DNA of 64,000 bases, taken from contig NZ_CP126981.1 in assembly GCF_030252325.1 (NCBI RefSeq), positions 1 through 64,000 on the forward strand. The letters are read 5' to 3'. Both the position numbers and the translations under genes were made by a program. The notes under the pieces are model-generated. The model made no database searches. It was not told where the DNA came from and saw only the letters and a program-made list of their open reading frames with translations. This stretch comes from Candidatus Mycobacterium wuenschmannii (lineage in GTDB: Bacteria > Actinomycetota > Actinomycetes > Mycobacteriales > Mycobacteriaceae). Each line of letters opens with the position of its first letter. Positions within the stretch are counted from its first letter, which is position 1. Positions 35,695 to 43,627 of the stretch are shown here, piece by piece.

Positions 35695-35786
35695 GGGCTG
35701 AACGGTCTCGGCTCTGTCGGCGAAAACGCGTACAATCAACTGTCTTGCCGAAATTCGGCAGGGGTGCGAGGGGCTGAACGGTTTCG
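35695..35786 (+). repeat. 16-bp direct repeat bracketing the ssrA leader
   Basis: GGGCTGAACGGTCTCG (35695-35710) recurs as GGGCTGAACGGTTTCG (35771-35786), with one difference and a 76-base offset. The second copy is the 5' end of tmRNA (acceptor strand and start of the TLD domain); the first begins just after the upstream gene's stop. The promoter and leader of ssrA lie between the two copies. Confidence 0.7.
35731..35760 (+). promoter_or_regulatory. ssrA promoter -10 and leader palindrome
   Basis: TACAAT at 35731-35736 is a strong -10 hexamer 34 bases before mature tmRNA. It is followed by a perfect 15-base palindrome, TGCCGAAATTCGGCA (35746-35760), which would form a hairpin in the precursor just upstream of the RNase P cleavage site. 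No obvious -35 hexamer is needed or seen. Confidence 0.55.
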
Positions 35787-36138
35787 ACTTCGCGCATCGA
35801 ATCAAGGGAAGCGTGCCGGTGCAGGCAAGAGACCACCGTAAGCGTCGCTGCAACCATATAAGCGCCGATTCACATCAGCGCGACTACGCACTCGCTGCCT
35901 AAGCGACTGCGTGTCTGTCAGACCGGGAGCGCCCTCGGCCCGGACCCTGGCATCAGCTAGAGGGACAAACCCTCGGGTTCGGTCGCGGGACCCGGGGGGA
36001 CATCAAACAGCGACTGGGATCGTCATCTCGGCTTGTTCGCGTGACCGGGAGATCCAAGTAGAGGCATAGCGAACTGCGCACGGAGAAGTCTTGAGGGAAT
36101 GCCGTAGGACCCGGGTTCGATTCCCGGCAGCTCCACCA
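35770..36138 (+). ncRNA. ssrA: Transfer-messenger RNA (tmRNA)
   Basis: A 369-nt one-piece tmRNA. The 5' GGGGCTG pairs with CAGCTCC before the encoded 3' CCA, and the T-arm sequence GGTTCGATTCC is present near the 3' end. The tag reading frame starts at GCC 35864 and ends with TAA at 35900-35902, encoding ADSHQRDYALAA (preceded by the alanine carried by tmRNA), the mycobacterial tag. It frees stalled ribosomes with SmpB. Any ORF on the opposite strand here is spurious. Confidence 0.97.
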
Positions 36139-36142
36139 GGAA

Positions 36143-36175
36143 GGGGCCAGGCCGAAAGGTCTGGCCCTTCTCAAT
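36143..36175 (+). terminator. Intrinsic terminator of ssrA
   Basis: A 10-bp stem, GGGCCAGGCC with GGTCTGGCCC (one G-U pair), capped by a GAAA tetraloop, followed by TTCTC. It starts 6 bases after the tmRNA CCA. Textbook shape for actinobacteria, with a short U-rich tail. Confidence 0.85.
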
Positions 36176-36186
36176 TCGTCAGAGCC

Positions 36187-36435
36187 CTAAAGGCGGTGAA
36201 GTGCATCCACTGCGAGCTGCCGGACAGTCAGGGTTGGGTCAGCTGACGGCGCTCGACAGAGTCGACACGACTTTGCACGGTGCCGGTGAAGCCTTGCTTC
36301 AAGGTCGAGCTGTCGGCGCTTGAGGTCGGCGCTTTTCGCCTTCGCGTGCCGCCGTCGCTCGTCGGCCCGTCGCGCCGATTCCGCCGACCACTGTCTGGCG
36401 GCCGCGGACTCGTGTACGGCTAACTCCGCCGTCAC
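36187..36435 (-). CDS. Small basic coiled-coil-like protein, unknown function
   Basis: An 82-aa protein rich in Arg, Ala and Lys, helical throughout (ARRADERRRHAKAKSADLKRRQLDLEARLHRHRAK split over its middle), with CRLCRAP near the end. No family recognised. The GTG start overlaps the STAS gene stop by 4 bases (GTGA), which is the main support for it being translated; on its own the frame could be chance. If real, it is co-expressed with the STAS regulator. Confidence 0.5.
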   Translation of the reverse strand: MTAELAVHESAAARQWSAESARRADERRRHAKAKSADLKRRQLDLEARLHRHRAKSCRLCRAPSADPTLTVRQLAVDALHRL

Positions 36436-36812
36436 GACGCAACGCCGACGGCGCGAAGCGCATCCTCCAGCGTCAGATGCAGATCGAAAATTTCGTCCAG
36501 ATGGGTTCTCTCCATCAGGCGTTGCACGCGGCGGCTCGTGATCAGAACGACGGCAAGCCCCCGGTAGTTCGCCTCGGTGCGCGTCTTCAGAAGGTCAGAA
36601 AAGCCGCAGCTGGCGAAGAACGTCACGCCCTGTAGGTCAATGATCACCGGTGGCGCAGGCACCATGCCTTCAGCGGCAGCGAGTGCTTGGTTCAGGTCGC
36701 TGTCGAATTTCTCGGACACGGCCAAGTCGATCTCGCCACTGAAGCTGATGACGACCGCATACTGTCGCACGTCAAGAAAGGTAGTGAGCTGTTGCATCGA
36801 AGGCTCCGTCAC
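36432..36812 (-). CDS. STAS-domain protein (anti-anti-sigma-factor-like)
   Basis: A 126-aa single STAS domain: YAVVISFSGEIDLAVSEKFDSDL, then VIIDLQGVTFFASCGFSDLLKTR, then a C-terminal ERTHLDEIFDLHLTLEDALRAV. These proteins bind anti-sigma factors and are switched by phosphorylation of a Ser in a D-S-S/T-G motif. Here that motif reads A-S68-C-G: the Asp is lost and only one hydroxyl residue remains. GTG start; it lies about 60 bases from a 15-bp palindrome. No anti-sigma factor gene is adjacent. Confidence 0.82.
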   Translation of the reverse strand: MTEPSMQQLTTFLDVRQYAVVISFSGEIDLAVSEKFDSDLNQALAAAEGMVPAPPVIIDLQGVTFFASCGFSDLLKTRTEANYRGLAVVLITSRRVQRLMERTHLDEIFDLHLTLEDALRAVGVAS

Positions 36813-36874
36813 CTCGACCCCGGCCCCGAGGGCGGGAAAGGCTGCCGGGCCGCTTACTACGCCCGCTCAACACG

Positions 36875-36889
36875 CTGAGTATTACTCAG
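36875..36889. promoter_or_regulatory. 15-bp perfect palindrome upstream of the STAS gene
   Basis: CTGAGTATTACTCAG, seven-base arms around one central T, 63 bases upstream of the STAS start at 36812. Possible operator of an unknown dimeric regulator. Nothing else is evident in the 225-base gap to the hemophore gene. Confidence 0.35.
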
Positions 36890-37037
36890 GGTCGCGGCTT
36901 GTGGCAACGATCGAGCCGCGGAAGCGACCGATTGGCTCACCGCACCCGTAGTCCTGCCGGTCCGGGTGCCTGGCGCCGCCGCCTGCTCATGCTGTCGCGC
37001 CCGAGACGACGGCGCCAGGTCCCGCTACTTCGCGCCG

Positions 37038-37430
37038 TTAGCCAGCCATGAATTCGTTGTAAGCCGACTCCAGATCCGGCGACAGGATGGTGGTGTTGCA
37101 TTGGCGCTGAGTGTCGCCGATCGGTGCGAGGATTCCGCGCAGCTCGACGTATTCCTGCGGGTGAGCAGAGAAGTAGTTGCGCAGGTCGGTCGCCGCCTGG
37201 CCGCGGGGTTCGTTCCGCGCCGCGGTCACCACGGCGTTGGCACCCGGGTGGCTACCCAGATACTGGGTGGCCGAGTCGGTCACCGAACTCACCGTGTTCG
37301 AGACGCTGCCGGTGCTGCAATCGGGCGCCGCCCAAGCTGTGGGCGCGGCCATGACGCCGGCAGCGAGAGCGGAAAGTACGGAGTAGCCGATGATGTGTCG
37401 GCGCGCGGAGTTACCAGTGAATGTGGTCAT
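37038..37430 (-). CDS. Secreted hemophore-family (haem-binding) protein
   Basis: A 130-aa secreted protein. Signal peptide: Arg-Arg at residues 10-11, hydrophobic IIGYSVLSALAAGVMAAPTA, likely cleavage after AWA. The mature part begins with APDCSTG, contains SATQYLGSHPGANAVVTAA and LRNYFSAHPQEYVELRGI, and ends with two Cys in total, matching the mycobacterial hemophore-related family (Rv0203-like helical bundle). It probably binds haem outside the cell. ATG at 37430; the frame is open further upstream without a plausible start. Confidence 0.85.
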   Translation of the reverse strand: MTTFTGNSARRHIIGYSVLSALAAGVMAAPTAWAAPDCSTGSVSNTVSSVTDSATQYLGSHPGANAVVTAARNEPRGQAATDLRNYFSAHPQEYVELRGILAPIGDTQRQCNTTILSPDLESAYNEFMAG

Positions 37431-37651
37431 GAGGTTGAGTCCTTCAGATCGCACTGAGCTTTTCGAGATTGCCGAGATCCGAACGCCAAAGTACGTGGTC
37501 GCCGAAACTGTGAATCTTCCGGAAGTCGTTGTGGACGACCGATTTCCGGTACTTGGTGGCGGTTGTGCCAGGTCGACGGCTCGGTTTCTTAACGAGCCCT
37601 CAACGGCTCGTGACGAAATTGTGACTCTCGTGCGCCTTTGGTGACGGCCGC

Positions 37652-38002
37652 ATGGTGTATCTCGACAGTCTTCCCAGCGGCCTCGGCGAATTGTCCTATC
37701 ACGCAAGCCGAGGCGATGTGCTCGCGAATGCCACCCGCGCTGGTTGCGGACAGGGCATCGTCGACGTACTCAGTCAGCTTCCGGCGTGCATTTACGCCAA
37801 CAGTCGCGAAGTGCTGGCATCCATTCCAATTGTCGGCGATGACGAACCGACCGGCGAGTCCGAGGAGACAGCCGGTTCGACGCGTTGCGCGCCCGGACAT
37901 ATTTCAGGTGACAAAACCGCTGACGTTGCATGTCCCGTTTGCGCGGACCCTGACAGGGAACTCCGTCTCGATGGACCGACGAATAGTTTTGGTGCGCCAT
38001 GA
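37652..38002 (+). CDS. DUF2795-type small protein
   Basis: A 116-aa reading whose first 60 residues fit the DUF2795 pattern: LSYHASRGDVLANATRAG (the Y-x-A-S/T-R-x-D-L helix), then VDVLSQLPACIYANSREVLASI (L-x-x-LP-x-x-x-Y-x-x-x-x-x-V). The tail from about residue 62 is unlike the family and may be non-conserved or out of register. It overlaps the DUF3140 gene by 4 bases (ATGA), supporting translation. These small actinobacterial proteins have no established function. Confidence 0.55.
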   Translation: MVYLDSLPSGLGELSYHASRGDVLANATRAGCGQGIVDVLSQLPACIYANSREVLASIPIVGDDEPTGESEETAGSTRCAPGHISGDKTADVACPVCADPDRELRLDGPTNSFGAP

Positions 38003-38331
38003 GTAGCGATGACGATGCCACGTGGAAAGAGTTTCACGATCTCGTCAACATGACGGCGCACCAGCTCGAAAAGTGGCTGGGCACAGACAAATCCAAGGAT
38101 GTGGGACAGAAGAAAGACAGCAACGAGTCCACTGGGCACCATAGTGGCCGGCGCATCGTGGCTATCCTCAAAATGAAAAAATCCGATGCGTCAACCGAGG
38201 ACTACGCACACATGCGCAAAGTGGTGGGTTACGTCAAACGTCATTTGGCGCAACGGCCGAAAGGCGATGTCACCGACACTCCTTGGCGCTATTCGCTGTT
38301 GAATTGGGGCCATGACCCCAATGAGTCGTAG
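37999..38331 (+). CDS. DUF3140 protein
   Basis: A 110-aa protein matching DUF3140: ATWKEFHDLVNMTAHQLEKWL, then DVGQKKDSNESTGHHSGRRI, VAILKMKK, DYAHMRKVVGYVKRHLAQRP and a conserved end DTPWRYSLLNWGHDP. The family has a helical, DNA-mimic-like or nucleic-acid-associated appearance but no known function. ATG overlaps the preceding DUF2795 gene; the two families recur near each other in actinobacteria, hinting at a joint stress role (inference). Confidence 0.85.
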   Translation: MSSDDDATWKEFHDLVNMTAHQLEKWLGTDKSKDVGQKKDSNESTGHHSGRRIVAILKMKKSDASTEDYAHMRKVVGYVKRHLAQRPKGDVTDTPWRYSLLNWGHDPNES

Positions 38332-38413
38332 CATGGCTGGCCCGGTTCGCCTCGATATGCGCAACCGCCTACTTCTGCATCTGGGATCGCGACGCTGGGG
38401 TTAGTTCGCGTTA

Positions 38414-38432
38414 TGGCGGGGAACTCGTTGAG
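38414..38432 (+). repeat. Conserved 19-base element upstream of first glycosyltransferase (copy 1)
   Basis: TGGCGGGGAACTCGTTGAG. The same element, with one change, lies at 40708-40726 upstream of the paralogous glycosyltransferase. GGGGAAC resembles an ECF-sigma -35 element, but a matching -10 is not clear, so it could be a promoter element or simply part of a duplicated segment. Confidence 0.55.
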
Positions 38433-38518
38433 GGCTCGTGAGGCTGAGGCCTCACCAGTCTGAATGTCGTTCGCGATGCAGAATCCGTCGCGCCCATTTC
38501 GTACGTTTGGGGTGTCGT

Positions 38519-39589
38519 TTGCTGCGTGTCGCGTCAGTGCCGGAATCGCATGTCTACGTACGCCATCTCGCCGATCCCGCGGCGGCGGCGACTGTTGTGC
38601 GGTTACCTGATCCCGTGCCGACCCACGGCAGCACAGTGCCGGGCGCCTGGTGGCCACCGCTGATGCTGGAACCCGATTGGATCGCTACGCATCATCACCA
38701 ATTCGACGTGTTCCACGTACATTTCGGCTTTGACGCGTTGAGCGCCGACACCCTGGCGAAGGTACTGACCGAATTACGGCGTCGCGGCAAACCCTTGGTG
38801 TACACCGCTCATGACCTGCGAAACCCGCATCACCCGGATCCCACGGCGCATCGCGCGCACCTCGATCTGCTGGTCCCGGCTGCAGACGAAGTCATTACGC
38901 TGACACCCGGTGCGGCTCAACAGATTCGCCAGCAATGGGACTGTGCCGTGACCGTGCTACCACATCCACACGTCGCTCAACGCTCCCTGATCGAACGAAA
39001 ACGCCGCCGCAACAGCGAACACTTCACCATTGGCGTACACGTCAAGAGTCTGCGCGCCAATATGGACCCGTTCCCGGTGCTGGACACCCTGGCGGACCTG
39101 GTGACCGGGCTCCCGGGAGCTCGACTCCTGATCAATGTGCACGACGAACTGTTCAAACCGGACAACCACTGGTACGCCCCCGACGCCGGCGCCGCACTGA
39201 TGGCGTATTCCCGCCGTCCGCACGTGCGGGTGATGGTGCACCCATATTTCTCCGAAGCTCAACTGTGGGCCTACCTGTCTGCCCTGAACGTCTCGGTGCT
39301 CCCGTACCGGTTCGGGACACACTCGGGATGGCTCGAAGCCTGCTATGACCTCGGCACCGCGGTCGTCGCCCCGCGCTGCGGCTTCTTCGATGAGCAACGC
39401 CCCTGCGAGACATACGAATTCAGCGAGCACAGCTTCGATGCGGAATCGCTGAGGGCTGCTGTGCGCCGCCTACATCGGCGATACCGCGAGAACGAGCACC
39501 CCCCGCGTGCAACGTGGCCTCAACGGTGTGCCGAGCGCGTCGCGCTAGCTGCGGCCCACCACGATCTCTACCACGCGGTCCGGCAATGA
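38519..39589 (+). CDS. GT-B-fold glycosyltransferase-like protein (paralogue A)
   Basis: A 356-aa protein with a glycosyltransferase family 4-like fold. N-terminal half: FDVFHVHFGFDALSADTLAK and PLVYTAHDLRNP; C-terminal half: VRVMVHPYFSEAQLWAYLSAL and SVLPYRFGTHSGWLEACYDLG, with the donor-site Glu in the latter. The start is TTG at 38519 by alignment with its paralogue at 40804 (about 65-70% identical by eye); a longer frame exists. Overlaps the next glycosyltransferase by 4 bases. Substrate unknown; cell-envelope glycan or small-molecule glycosylation is possible. Confidence 0.8.
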   Translation: MLRVASVPESHVYVRHLADPAAAATVVRLPDPVPTHGSTVPGAWWPPLMLEPDWIATHHHQFDVFHVHFGFDALSADTLAKVLTELRRRGKPLVYTAHDLRNPHHPDPTAHRAHLDLLVPAADEVITLTPGAAQQIRQQWDCAVTVLPHPHVAQRSLIERKRRRNSEHFTIGVHVKSLRANMDPFPVLDTLADLVTGLPGARLLINVHDELFKPDNHWYAPDAGAALMAYSRRPHVRVMVHPYFSEAQLWAYLSALNVSVLPYRFGTHSGWLEACYDLGTAVVAPRCGFFDEQRPCETYEFSEHSFDAESLRAAVRRLHRRYRENEHPPRATWPQRCAERVALAAAHHDLYHAVRQ

Positions 39590-40698
39590 AGCGCGCCCTG
39601 CGGATCGCCATCGTCGCGTCTAACCGCTATCCCATCGCGCAACCTTTTGCCGGCGGTTTGGAAGCTCACGTCTGGCACCTGACGCACAGCCTCGTCGCCG
39701 CCGGCCACCACGTCAGTTTGTTCGCGGCACCAGGCAGCGACCCCGAACTGGACTGCACCCGACTCTCGGTGCATGAGCTGACGCTCACCCGCACCGCGGC
39801 CCATGACGAGTCGATGCCTCATGCCACTTTCATGGCTGATCACCACGCCTACCTGGCACTCATGCTCGACCTCGCGCGGTGCCCCGAGCGCTTCGATGTC
39901 ATCCACAATCACAGCCTGCACTATCTGCCGGTGGCGCTGGCGCCGACCGTGGATGCGCCCATGCTGGTCTCGCTGCACACACCTCCCACGCCGTGGCTCG
40001 AGTCGGCGATAGCCGCCGGCGGCGGCACGTCGGCGCGCTTTGCGGCAGTGAGTCGGCACACCGCGCGCACGTGGTCATCGGTGCTGGCCGACGTCGACGT
40101 CGTCCCCAACGGCATCGCCACCGACCAGTGGCCGCTCGGCTCCGGCGGCGACGGACTGGTGTGGTTTGGTCGGCTTACTGCCGAGAAAGGACCGCACTTG
40201 GCGATCGAAGCGGCGCGAAAGGCCGGCCGCCGGTTGGTCCTGGCCGGCCCACGCAGCGACCGCGATTTTTTTGACGACGCCATCGCGCCGCGCCTCAGTG
40301 AGACCGTGACCTACGCCGGGCATCTATCCCAGCGTGAACTCGCAGGCCTCGTGGGAGCGGCGTCGGCGGCACTGGTGACACCCGTATGGGACGAGCCGTA
40401 CGGATTAGTGGTCGCCGAGGCGCTGGCGTGTGGCACCCCGGTGGTGGCCTTCGCACGTGGCGGGATTCCCGAACTCGTCGACGACCGCTGCGGGCGTCTC
40501 ATAGCCGCAGGGGACACCTCGGCGATGGCCGCAGCCGTCGCCGACGCCGAGGCCATATCGCGCATGGACGTGCGACGCTGCGCCGAACAGCGTTGCTCGG
40601 AGCAAGCAATGCTCCTGCGCTATGACGCGATGTACACCCAGATGATCGAACGGCATGAGCGACGCGCAGCGTTGACCGCGCGGACGTCATCTGATTGA
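39586..40698 (+). CDS. Glycosyltransferase family 4
   Basis: A 370-aa GT-B glycosyltransferase. N-terminal IAIVASNRYPIAQPFAGGLEAHVW is the acceptor-side GG-loop; FDVIHNHSLHYL follows. The donor site is VWFGRLTAEKGPHLAIEAA and EPYGLVVAEALACGTPVVAFARGGIPELV, with the E-x7-E motif of GT4. ATG at 39586 overlaps paralogue A's stop. It lies between two paralogous glycosyltransferase-like proteins, so the three may assemble one glycan or glycoside (inference). Confidence 0.92.
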   Translation: MKRALRIAIVASNRYPIAQPFAGGLEAHVWHLTHSLVAAGHHVSLFAAPGSDPELDCTRLSVHELTLTRTAAHDESMPHATFMADHHAYLALMLDLARCPERFDVIHNHSLHYLPVALAPTVDAPMLVSLHTPPTPWLESAIAAGGGTSARFAAVSRHTARTWSSVLADVDVVPNGIATDQWPLGSGGDGLVWFGRLTAEKGPHLAIEAARKAGRRLVLAGPRSDRDFFDDAIAPRLSETVTYAGHLSQRELAGLVGAASAALVTPVWDEPYGLVVAEALACGTPVVAFARGGIPELVDDRCGRLIAAGDTSAMAAAVADAEAISRMDVRRCAEQRCSEQAMLLRYDAMYTQMIERHERRAALTARTSSD

Positions 40699-40707
40699 AG
40701 ACGGCCG

Positions 40708-40726
40708 TGGCGGGGAACTCGCTGAG
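40708..40726 (+). repeat. Conserved 19-base element upstream of third glycosyltransferase (copy 2)
   Basis: TGGCGGGGAACTCGCTGAG, 18 of 19 bases identical to 38414-38432. It lies 78 bases before the GTG start at 40804, roughly the same distance as copy 1 from its gene (87 bases). Confidence 0.55.
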
Positions 40727-40803
40727 CTGTTATCCGGGTCGGGCCACGGCTCGGTAAGTCCCGCGATGCAGCCCCTGTCGCGTCCCAGTGTGACGAGGGA
40801 GTC

Positions 40804-41892
40804 GTGGTGCTTCGTATCGCGTCCGTGCCGGCTTCCCACGTCTATGTCCAACATCTCAGCGACCCCGCTGCACGCACCAGAGTTGTACGGCTAGCCGATC
40901 CGATCCCGGCTGACCGGCGCATCGTGCCCGGTGGGTGGTGGCCGCCGCTCATGTTGGATCCGACCTGGATTGCGGCACATCACCGCGAATTCGACGTGTT
41001 TCATGTGCATTTCGGATTCGACACTCTTACATCCGACGCCATGGCTGCGGCGCTGCGCGAGTTGCGCCGAGTCGGCAAACCTCTGGTGTACACCGCGCAC
41101 GACCTGCGCAACCCGCGCCAGCGCGACGCCACCTCCCAGCACGCACATCTGGACATGTTGATGGCGGCGGCCAACGCGGTCATCACGCTGACTCCCGGTG
41201 CGGCAGACAGCATTTGCGCGCGGTGGGACAGGAAGCCCGCTGTGTTGCCGCATCCGCATGTAGTGCAGCGCTGCCTCATTGAACGACGCCGCACCCGCCG
41301 CGAGCAATTCGTCGTCGGCGTGCATGTCAAGAGCTTGCGGGCCAACATGGACCCGTTTCCCGTCCTCGATACCCTGGCTGACACGGTGGCCAAGTTGCCC
41401 GATGCGGAACTGGTGATCAACGTCCACGACGAAATCTTCGAGCCAGACAGTCACTTCTACGCGCCTGTCGACGGTGCGGCACTGAGGGCTTACGGGAAAC
41501 GAAACGCGGTTCGGGTCGTGGTCCATCCTTATTTCTCCGAAGCCCAATTATGGTCATACCTGTCTGGGTTGACTGTCTCGGTGCTGCCGTACCGATTCGG
41601 TACGCACTCAGGCTGGCTGGAAGCCTGTTACGACCTCGGCACCGCGGTTGTCGCGCCGCGTTGCGGGTTTTATCACGAGCAAAAGCCATGCGAGACATTC
41701 GAACTCAGCGAGACGACTTTCGATCCGCAATCGCTGCGGTCGGCGGTGAACCGACTGTACAACCAACACAAAGACCGGCGACCGCCTTCTCGGGCAACGT
41801 GGCCGCAGCGTCGGCACGAACGGGTAGCGCTAGCCGCTGCCCATCGCGACATCTACAACGCGGTAAAGAGGGGCCGTGCCGGCAGCGTGTGA
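40804..41892 (+). CDS. GT-B-fold glycosyltransferase-like protein (paralogue B)
   Basis: A 362-aa close paralogue of the protein at 38519-39589. Shared stretches include VHVKSLRANMDPFPVLDTLAD, HPYFSEAQLW and RFGTHSGWLEACYDLGTAVV. GTG start at 40804 (a second GTG follows immediately). Preceded by its own copy of the 19-base element, so it may have a separate promoter rather than being co-transcribed with the central GT4. Its end overlaps an ANTAR-like remnant by 17 bases. Confidence 0.85.
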   Translation: MVLRIASVPASHVYVQHLSDPAARTRVVRLADPIPADRRIVPGGWWPPLMLDPTWIAAHHREFDVFHVHFGFDTLTSDAMAAALRELRRVGKPLVYTAHDLRNPRQRDATSQHAHLDMLMAAANAVITLTPGAADSICARWDRKPAVLPHPHVVQRCLIERRRTRREQFVVGVHVKSLRANMDPFPVLDTLADTVAKLPDAELVINVHDEIFEPDSHFYAPVDGAALRAYGKRNAVRVVVHPYFSEAQLWSYLSGLTVSVLPYRFGTHSGWLEACYDLGTAVVAPRCGFYHEQKPCETFELSETTFDPQSLRSAVNRLYNQHKDRRPPSRATWPQRRHERVALAAAHRDIYNAVKRGRAGSV

Positions 41893-42025
41893 ACTGCGGC
41901 GCGGCACCGACGCCTATGAGGCCTTCGAACTACTGCGCCGAATCTCGCAGTCGTCGAATAGCGAACATGCAACATTGCACTGCGCGATTTCCTTGACCGC
42001 CAGAAATGAAACGCGATCAGCCTGA
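41876..42025 (+). pseudogene. ANTAR-domain remnant
   Basis: A short open frame (GTG 41876 to TGA 42023-42025) whose middle reads RGTDAYEAFELLRRISQSSNS, closely matching the second helix of ANTAR RNA-binding domains (compare SQQAFDLLKRLSQSSNTP in the intact GAF-ANTAR protein at 52160). The first ANTAR helix and the GAF domain are missing and the C-terminus is unrelated, so this is most likely a decayed fragment. It overlaps the ends of both flanking genes. Confidence 0.5.
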
Positions 42026-43627
42026 CAACAGCTTCGTGACGGCGCGGTTGATTCCTCGCCGCGGCCACCCGGTCGCCCCCGCGGCGGCCAGCGCTGCGCG
42101 GGCCGCGTTGCGTCCACAGATTCCATGCACCCCGCCTCCCGGTGATGCGCCCGCGCTGCCGAGGAACACGTTCTGCAGCGGGGTTGTCGCGCCGCCGAAT
42201 CCAGGAGCGGGACGAAAGACAAGTTGCTGAAACAACTGCGATGTGCCGCCGTTCACGGCGCCGGTGTGCAGATTCGCGTCGCTGTGCTCCAAGTCCGACG
42301 GCCGCTGCGTGACCTTGCCGACTATGCGCCCCCGAAATCCCGGGGCGTGCTCCTCGAGGACGCGGTCGACCCTCTCTGCCAACCGCTCGGCGGCATGGTC
42401 ATCGGCCAGGCCGCGGGGGAGATGTGTGTAGGCCCAAGCACTTTCGGTGCCGGCAGCAGACCGCGTCGCATCCGCTGTAGTCATCTGCCCGAACAAGACG
42501 AACGGGTGCTCCGGCAGCGTGCGGGTGTTCAGGTCGGCCATCCAGCGGATCAGTCCGTTGTGGTCGCCGCCCAGGTGCACCGTTCCGGCGTCACTCAGAT
42601 TCTTTGCGCGCCACGGTATTGGCGAGTCGAGGGCGTAGTTGATCTTCAGCACCGGCGTATCCCACACAAAGCGGTCCAGGCCGTCGCGCAGGCGGGCGGG
42701 CAGCGACGCCGCGGGTAGTAGTTGCTGATACAGCTGCGGCGCGGAGGTGTCGGCGATGACCGCGCGTCGGCATCTGACCGATCTGCCACCGGTGGTGCGG
42801 ACGTCGGTCGCCCGGTCGCCGCTGACGCCGATCGATTCGACGGTCTGAGCGCACTCGATGCGCGCACCCGCGTATTCGGCTCGGCGCACCAGTGCGGCCG
42901 TCAGCTGTCCCGCGCCGCCGACCGGGACGGGAAAGCCGCCGCTCTGCGCCAGCATGATCAGCAAGAAACCCATCACACCGCTGGCCGGCGCATCGATGGG
43001 CACGTCGGCGTGCATCGCGTTGCCCAACAGGAGCAGACGGGCCGCGTCGCCGGCAAAGAGTCGTTCGGCCATCACCCCGGCGGGCAGCAGCAGCAGATGC
43101 GCGAGCCGCAGCGCGTCGGCAGTGCCGAGCCGTCGGAGCAGCCCGATCGGCCCGCGCACCGGCGGAAACGGCGCGAACAGGGTCTGCAACAGTGGTTCTT
43201 TGATCCGCTCCCACTCCAGGAAGAGATCACACCAACGTCGCCCGTCGCCCGGCGTATGGCGATCTAATTCACTTGCAGTGCGGTCGATTTCGCGGTAGAT
43301 GACGGCAGCGTCCTCGTCGGCTCCGCTGCGCGCATGCCCCACCACGGCCGGCGCGTGCGTCCACCGCAAACCGTGGTCTTCGAGCTGCAGAGCTTGTAAC
43401 GCGGGCGACGCCACCGACAGCGGATAGAAGGCGCTGTAGAGATCGCTTATGTAGCCGGGGATCAGCTCGGCGCTTTTGACCGCGCCGCCCGGCTCGGCTT
43501 GTGCTTCGAGGACGATGACGTCCCACCCGGCGTCGGCCAGCATTGCCGCGGCCACCAACCCGTTGTGCCCAGCGCCGATGACGACCGCGTCCGCACTGTC
43601 ACTGACCCCGGCGCTACTCGGCGTCAT
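42017..43627 (-). CDS. Phytoene-desaturase-like FAD oxidoreductase
   Basis: A 536-aa flavin amine-oxidase-type protein of the CrtI/PYROXD2 group. Dinucleotide fold VVIGAGHNGLVAAAMLADAGWDVIVLEA at the N-terminus followed by EPGGAVKS; mid region GGFPVPVGGAGQLTAALVRRAEYAGARI is the usual substrate-side motif; C-terminal GSAGASPGGGVHGICGRNAARAAL is the FAD-binding signature. Might desaturate or isomerise a polyene or isoprenoid. Last gene of a five-gene operon with a P450, SDR and SRPBCC; starts 14 bases inside the SRPBCC gene. No phytoene synthase is nearby. Confidence 0.88.
   Translation of the reverse strand: MTPSSAGVSDSADAVVIGAGHNGLVAAAMLADAGWDVIVLEAQAEPGGAVKSAELIPGYISDLYSAFYPLSVASPALQALQLEDHGLRWTHAPAVVGHARSGADEDAAVIYREIDRTASELDRHTPGDGRRWCDLFLEWERIKEPLLQTLFAPFPPVRGPIGLLRRLGTADALRLAHLLLLPAGVMAERLFAGDAARLLLLGNAMHADVPIDAPASGVMGFLLIMLAQSGGFPVPVGGAGQLTAALVRRAEYAGARIECAQTVESIGVSGDRATDVRTTGGRSVRCRRAVIADTSAPQLYQQLLPAASLPARLRDGLDRFVWDTPVLKINYALDSPIPWRAKNLSDAGTVHLGGDHNGLIRWMADLNTRTLPEHPFVLFGQMTTADATRSAAGTESAWAYTHLPRGLADDHAAERLAERVDRVLEEHAPGFRGRIVGKVTQRPSDLEHSDANLHTGAVNGGTSQLFQQLVFRPAPGFGGATTPLQNVFLGSAGASPGGGVHGICGRNAARAALAAAGATGWPRRGINRAVTKLLSG

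Noticed and set aside
35953-36174. A short minus-strand ORF within ssrA
   Set aside because: Lies fully inside the tmRNA gene and its terminator, whose sequence is constrained by RNA function.
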